This document shows, piece by piece, positions 37,601-43,600 of a stretch of 46,707 nucleotides of DNA. Numbering within the stretch: position 1 is the stretch's first letter; each line of letters starts with the position of its first letter. Source of the stretch: Elysia marginata. Lineage: Eukaryota > Mollusca > Gastropoda > Plakobranchidae. The notes under the pieces were generated by a model. That model did no database searches. It saw nothing but the letters and a program-made list of their open reading frames with translations, and was not told the origin of the DNA. The DNA is taken from positions 244,183 through 290,889 of the forward strand of contig BMAT01003451.1 in the NCBI GenBank assembly GCA_019649035.1, given 5' to 3'. A program made the translations under genes and the position numbers.

Positions 37601-40600
37601 GATATATTGATTTATAATCATACAATATTACAAAGCTATTTGTTAGGTGAAGGAAAAGCTGAGGGAAATATTAGAATTATTAGTAATAGAATCAAAAAGA
37701 AATTGAATAATAGCCTGATGCTCAGCTGAGAAATGGAAGGGCGGGTTAAGTTCCGTGTTTTTTGTTTTGTTTCGTTGTTTTTCTTTTTTTTGGGCTAATT
37801 TTTTTCGGAGTAGTTCACATTAAATCCTACGTCATATTGAAGCTTGGGGTCTCCACTGCATGCCCAGTAGTTCATTTTTAGGAGTATTCACCATCATGAT
37901 CTACACAGAGCTGACAAGAAGAGAAGTAACGTTGTGTTTTGAAATCCCCAAATCATTACCATTTTCTTTATCTTTAACTTTTCGTTTTTCCTCAACCATG
38001 AAGTCTCCTGACGGGTCGTTCCCGATGCAATTATTGGCCTACATGAACGCTTGCAATCACGCACAGTTGTCTCTGAAGGATCTTCTCCAATTATATTTCT
38101 CCTTCACCTTTGAACTGCAACTTCAGAAATACGCTTATCGCCATATTTCACCTTTACATGCATGTTAATTTGTAGCACAGCATCCCTCAGCCGTTAAAAA
38201 TTCAAATATTGAACACAACCTGATTAGAAGGTAATTGGAAGTGGTTATTTTGTCCTGTACGTTCTTGCATCACTGCTTGTTGTGAGGCAGTAATTTTTTA
38301 CAGGAAACTGCGTCACATACATTTCTGTTTTAAGTAACTTATATGTTTGGTAATATGTAATTGTGAAATTTCAAGTTTCTTGTGCCAAAATGTTTTGAGT
38401 TATGCATAAATGAGACTTACTTTTAAGTCTGCTCTCGTAATTTTAAACAAATGACAGTCGTATTTAACTGGACAGACAAAAATATAAACATGCGTATGCA
38501 TGAAACTGTAATCCTCATGCACTTCGAGGCAGAGAGTTTTAGCTATTATCAATAGTGGACAAATCTACAACAGATATAATTCCGAGATGTCTAGAACACT
38601 CATAATGCAGTATACTACAGCACCCTTTTTGTATTGATATTTTGGCTTTATAGTCATTTAAGGCTTTTTTTAATCCTTCCCAAAATTAGTACAATTTCAT
38701 GTGTTGATACAAAGTATTTTGTGTGTTACTGTCTATCTTTTTTTGTTTCGAGAGCATTTTTCGATAATTTCTTCCACTTTAGCCAGATTTCTTCAAATTA
38801 TAATTGATCTGTCCTCATAAGATTTAAATTAATTTGCAGTTTTGTGCCTATGCAGTTATATTTTAGTTTACTTTTTAGAAACCTAGTCAGATGTTTGGGA
38901 TACCACCAAAATTTTTGTCATTTCAGTACTGTCTGTGAGAAGAAGAAACCTTGAATTCGATTTAAATTTCAGTGTACTTTTTATTGGAAATTAAAGCCTT
39001 AAAGTCGTTAATATCAATTTCGTAAGGTATCGTATACATTGAACCACTATCTAGTTTTCTGTGTCTTTCTTACGTTCTGTGTTGTATTGGTTTATGCATG
39101 ACCTAAGATTTTCCTGTCACCAAAATTTATGACTTTTTAGCCTTAAATTAAGCAGGAACTTCCCGCTACCTTCACAAAAAATCTGTAATTGATGTGTATG
39201 AGTCTTAATTTATTTCCCTTTTGAAGGTAGGACATAATAGCCTTGCAAACAATATCTAAAGAATGGACAATAAGATCAGAGCGTACATTATCGTCCCTGT
39301 TGGAAAACTTCATCTTTGAAGGCAATGGTTCTGACCTCAATCTTTGTCACAACTTAGGAAACAACATCTCTACAGCCCTCCTCCTTGCAGATTACGCACC
39401 TATTTGTGTGGTACGATATATTATGCAGCTTAAATAAAAACGCTCTTAAGACCACTTTTTATGCACAATTTCGCACCAGTAGGTCGATGTAGGTCAGAAC
39501 CATTGCCTGCGGGCAAGAACGATAATTTTGCGCTTTATTCTCATTCCCCATTCTATGATTTGCGACTCTTTGTTCTCTCCTTTCCTACAAATTTGAAAAG
39601 AAATGAAAAAAAAAAACTTGTTTTTGCCAGAATCCTGCATTGCTGGATCCAAAATCTGATAGGGAAGAGATTCGGGAAATGTTGGATGCGGAGCTGAACA
39701 ACATGGCCACAATTGTAAAAAGGTTCAAAGTCATCAAAGATATGCAGAAAGAGTTAAAGGTAAGGAACAAAAGAAACAAAGAGATGGATGACTATGCGAT
39801 ACCTCGAGGAAATAGGGAGCAAAGAATAGAATGGCCATTACAGAGAGAGACAGAGAGAGACACAGAGAGAGAGAGAGAGAGAGAGGTATATAAATGTGAA
39901 TAATTTTTTCACAGCATAAAAGATGTATAGATAAACAAGTCAGTAGCAGAAAGAAACACCACGAACATTGTTATTCCTTACAGAGACGATAACAGAATGT
40001 ATGCTTTTTTTCAGGTTGAAGTCACAAAATTTGAGTACTTGGAGGAAGTTCAGGCGGAGTTGAAGATGCGAGACACTTTATGGTCCTCCTTAGACGAGTG
40101 GGATATGCTTATACATAATTGGATGGAGGTAACAAAACACCGAGTTTTGATACATATGTTACAGAACGTTTGAATACTTCGAGAGGGAAAAATAAATATA
40201 TACTGCTAGAGATAAGTGTGCCATCTCTTTGTATGACTCTTTTTCCCTCTAATTGTTTGTTCAAGCGGCCCGTTTTCTTTCTTTTTCTCTTTGCCTTATT
40301 TGTAACCATCACACTTCGTTTTTAGCTGTTAATGTTAAGATACCTATGTCCACAGTTTTGGAAACCTTTTTTACATTGTATGTACGATACAGATTGTTTA
40401 TGCCATTTAGTTCGTACAATGTCGTAAAAATTGAGACTAAATAGTACAACCTTTGAGCAATAAATAATTTGTGAAGACTATGAAAAATACGAAAAACAAG
40501 TGTTGTAAATTTATAGTACATGACTGTTGTTACGAACCATCACCCACTAATGGCTTACAGTGTTGGTAAGATGAAATGATAAATCAAACGACAACTGCAA

Positions 40601-43600
40601 GCACTTAAGTTAAGAAATCATATTACTGAGAATACATAGCTAACTGCAATAACATAAAAATCAACACGCTAGCCGTAGAAGTTGACATAACACTACAGTC
40701 TATGCGGCTACGAGGATAATGAATGTTAGTTTTGTGGTTGTGTTTTTCTACTCACTGACATTTAAAAGCTACCATTCTATGTAACCCTTCGCTCCCTGTT
40801 TTTCCCCCATGGCTTAGGCTCCTTTTAATGAGCTGGACCCCGATGAAGTTACCCAAACGACGCACAGATACTTGAAGACGGTGCATTTCCTCGAGAAAGG
40901 TCTTCCTCCCAACAAACTGGTCGGCGTGCTGAAGAAGAAAGTTGAGGTCATGAAGAGCAGGGTAAACAAACACCATACATTTTGTTACTGTTAGTTTATT
41001 ATCGGTTAAAATTTCCATACTTAGTAAAAGATAAAGGATTCAAGCTCCGATCCGATGCATAACCATGCCATATGCCAGAAACACTGTCCTACCTCCATAT
41101 CTGCATTAAAGCGATTAATGACGAGATTCAATTCGCCTTAAATCGTTAAACTTATAGTCCAATAAGAATATTTTTAACATCTGTAACTCCTGTCACCATG
41201 TCTGTACATAACAATACGGTTTAAAATAGTGGTAGCCTTTTTATATTCTAAGAAATAATTATGAGGTGGCCAGAAAAAATCAGACGCAAGTCGCAAGGAC
41301 TAGTTTTGAGTTTCAGCCCTTTCTATAAAAAATTGTTATTTAACGAACTATAATTAATGGTTACTTTGGAGAAATAAATCAGATTATCGAAAAGCTGTAG
41401 CCGTAAAATTGTTTAATCTCCTAAAGGGCATGGAATACACTACATGAAACTGTTAGTAACTCAATAATTATGTTAACATTCCGACGTGTGCCTGATTTTC
41501 ACAAACACCTCCATATAATCTTTTGGAAAGTTACGCAAGATTTTAAAACGAGAACAAAAACAAATTCGATGCCATGTGTAGCAGAGTTGCTATTTTTTCC
41601 AACCCCCAGTTGCAAGTGATAACCGACTTGCGAAATCCTCACCTGAAGAAACGGCATTGGGATCTCATCCAGGACGCTCTGAATTACAAGTTTGAAAGAG
41701 GTGGCGCCACTCTAACCTTGGGCCTTATGGTTGACATCAAAGTGTTTGATAAGGCTGAGGCAATGCAAGAGATTTCAGGCATGGCGTCATCTCAGGCAGC
41801 CCTTGAAGCAATCCTTAAAAAGGTAGTTAATAGCATTATTGAGAAACAGTTATCACTCAATAATATGGATTATCTTCCACCGCCGAAGGCAGTCTCAGGA
41901 CTTTACATATTTCCCGGAGCAGGCCAATACACGCCAAAACAAATTCAACTCATATTTCAGAGCATTACAGCACGGCTGCCTGTTGGGCGCTCAAATACTA
42001 ACATTCTACAAATTTCAAGCACTGCCTATAGCCAGATACCCATTTAACAAGTGGTTTGACTGAGGAAAGTGTGGATAAATTGCTTGCCTAATGCAGCTAC
42101 AACATGCGTCGTGGTTGGGAATCGAACCCGCAACCACCGGATCACAAGTGCGCCGCGCTAACCATTGAGCCACGCTGCTCCACAAAGTTGCTATTATTTA
42201 CTAATAGTGCTGCTCTTCATTGCTATATCTCGTCGTATCAGCGCCACTTTGAATACTTATTATCATTGTTCTCAACAGTTATGCCCCTAGACGCTTTTCG
42301 GCCGTGGTATTCAAAAGAATAATACGCGGATATGCACCACTGGCTATCTAGTTGGAGAAAAGTAGTTAGAGTGACTATGAAGTACAGAATCTCGACTCTA
42401 AAAAGAAATTTAAAAAACTACTTGATAATAATACTTTGTTTGCTAATTCGTTTTGAAAGTTCTCTTTCCGACCAAAATTTACTAATCTTGTGAACACAAC
42501 GATAGCTGAACGCACTCTTTCAAGTATACTTTGCTTAAGTCAAACGTCTGACTTAATCACCTTTTGTCTCTCTGTTAAGCATTCACGCAATTGAGATGTT
42601 TTCGGCGCGTGTCTTTCCTGTATAGATCTAACGTTCTTAAATTTTAAGTTAGTCATTAAATCAACAAACATCACATTAAAATGGTCTGTTCTAGGTCGTA
42701 GACGCATGGAAAACCGTAGAATTCCCAACTGTGCCATACAAGGACTACAAAGATGTTTACATTTTGGGTAACATAGACGAGATCCAACAGCTCCTCGATG
42801 ACAGCAATATCAATGTCCAGACGATCCTGTCCTCCAGACATGTGGGCCCTATCAAGAGCAAGGTGGATGAATGGGCAAACAACCTGGCCCTTTTCTACAA
42901 GAACCTGGTATGTCATTCCCCCATGGCTCTTCACACATGATAATTATGTCATACATCTCCTAATTCACCTCAGCCTTTTGGACGTCATGTGACCTCAATT
43001 TCGAAAACCCAGCCAAAGTCACCCAGTCACATTCTAAGAAACAGGCAATTTTTCAATTCAAATCCTAAAAAATCAAACAAATTTTATCTACTTGTTTTGA
43101 AAATTCATTAAAAATAACCATTAGAGATTTATTCATTTTGTTTTTTGTATAATGTTGCTGAAGTTCTATTAGTTCTGGTCACAAATATTAATTATCTAAA
43201 AATGAAAATCTGCGACTTAACCTAGAACTTCGGGATTAGTGTCACAATTATAGTTACTGATATTTAAAAACCAAATGTTGTGTTCAGAATATTCTCGCAT
43301 TTACTAACTTTATTAGGCTTCAATCTAAATAGTTATATATAACTTGGACTATTTATGAGCGAAAGCATTATTTCTGCCGATTCAAATACACCACAACCAG
43401 GTTTATAATCTTTAGTTACCGGAAGAATAAAAAAAATATAATTTCTTCTTCAGGCTCTTATAGCTTGTATGATTAGTCACCCTTATAAACTGAGCTACAC
43501 CCTTACCTTTTCATGCTAATGGGTGGACTTTTTCGAACAAGCATCATAATTGAATTGTGAATTCCGTTTTTGTTTGCATTTTATATTCTTTTTTTAATGA

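Noticed and set aside
39143-39437. Frames on both strands in intron 19
   Set aside because: Short, without motifs or fitting splice phases; exon 19 joins directly to exon 20.
42104-42322. Plus-strand frame with [20 protein letters not shown]
   Set aside because: Translation of the antisense SINE family 2 head; a repeat-derived pseudo-protein.
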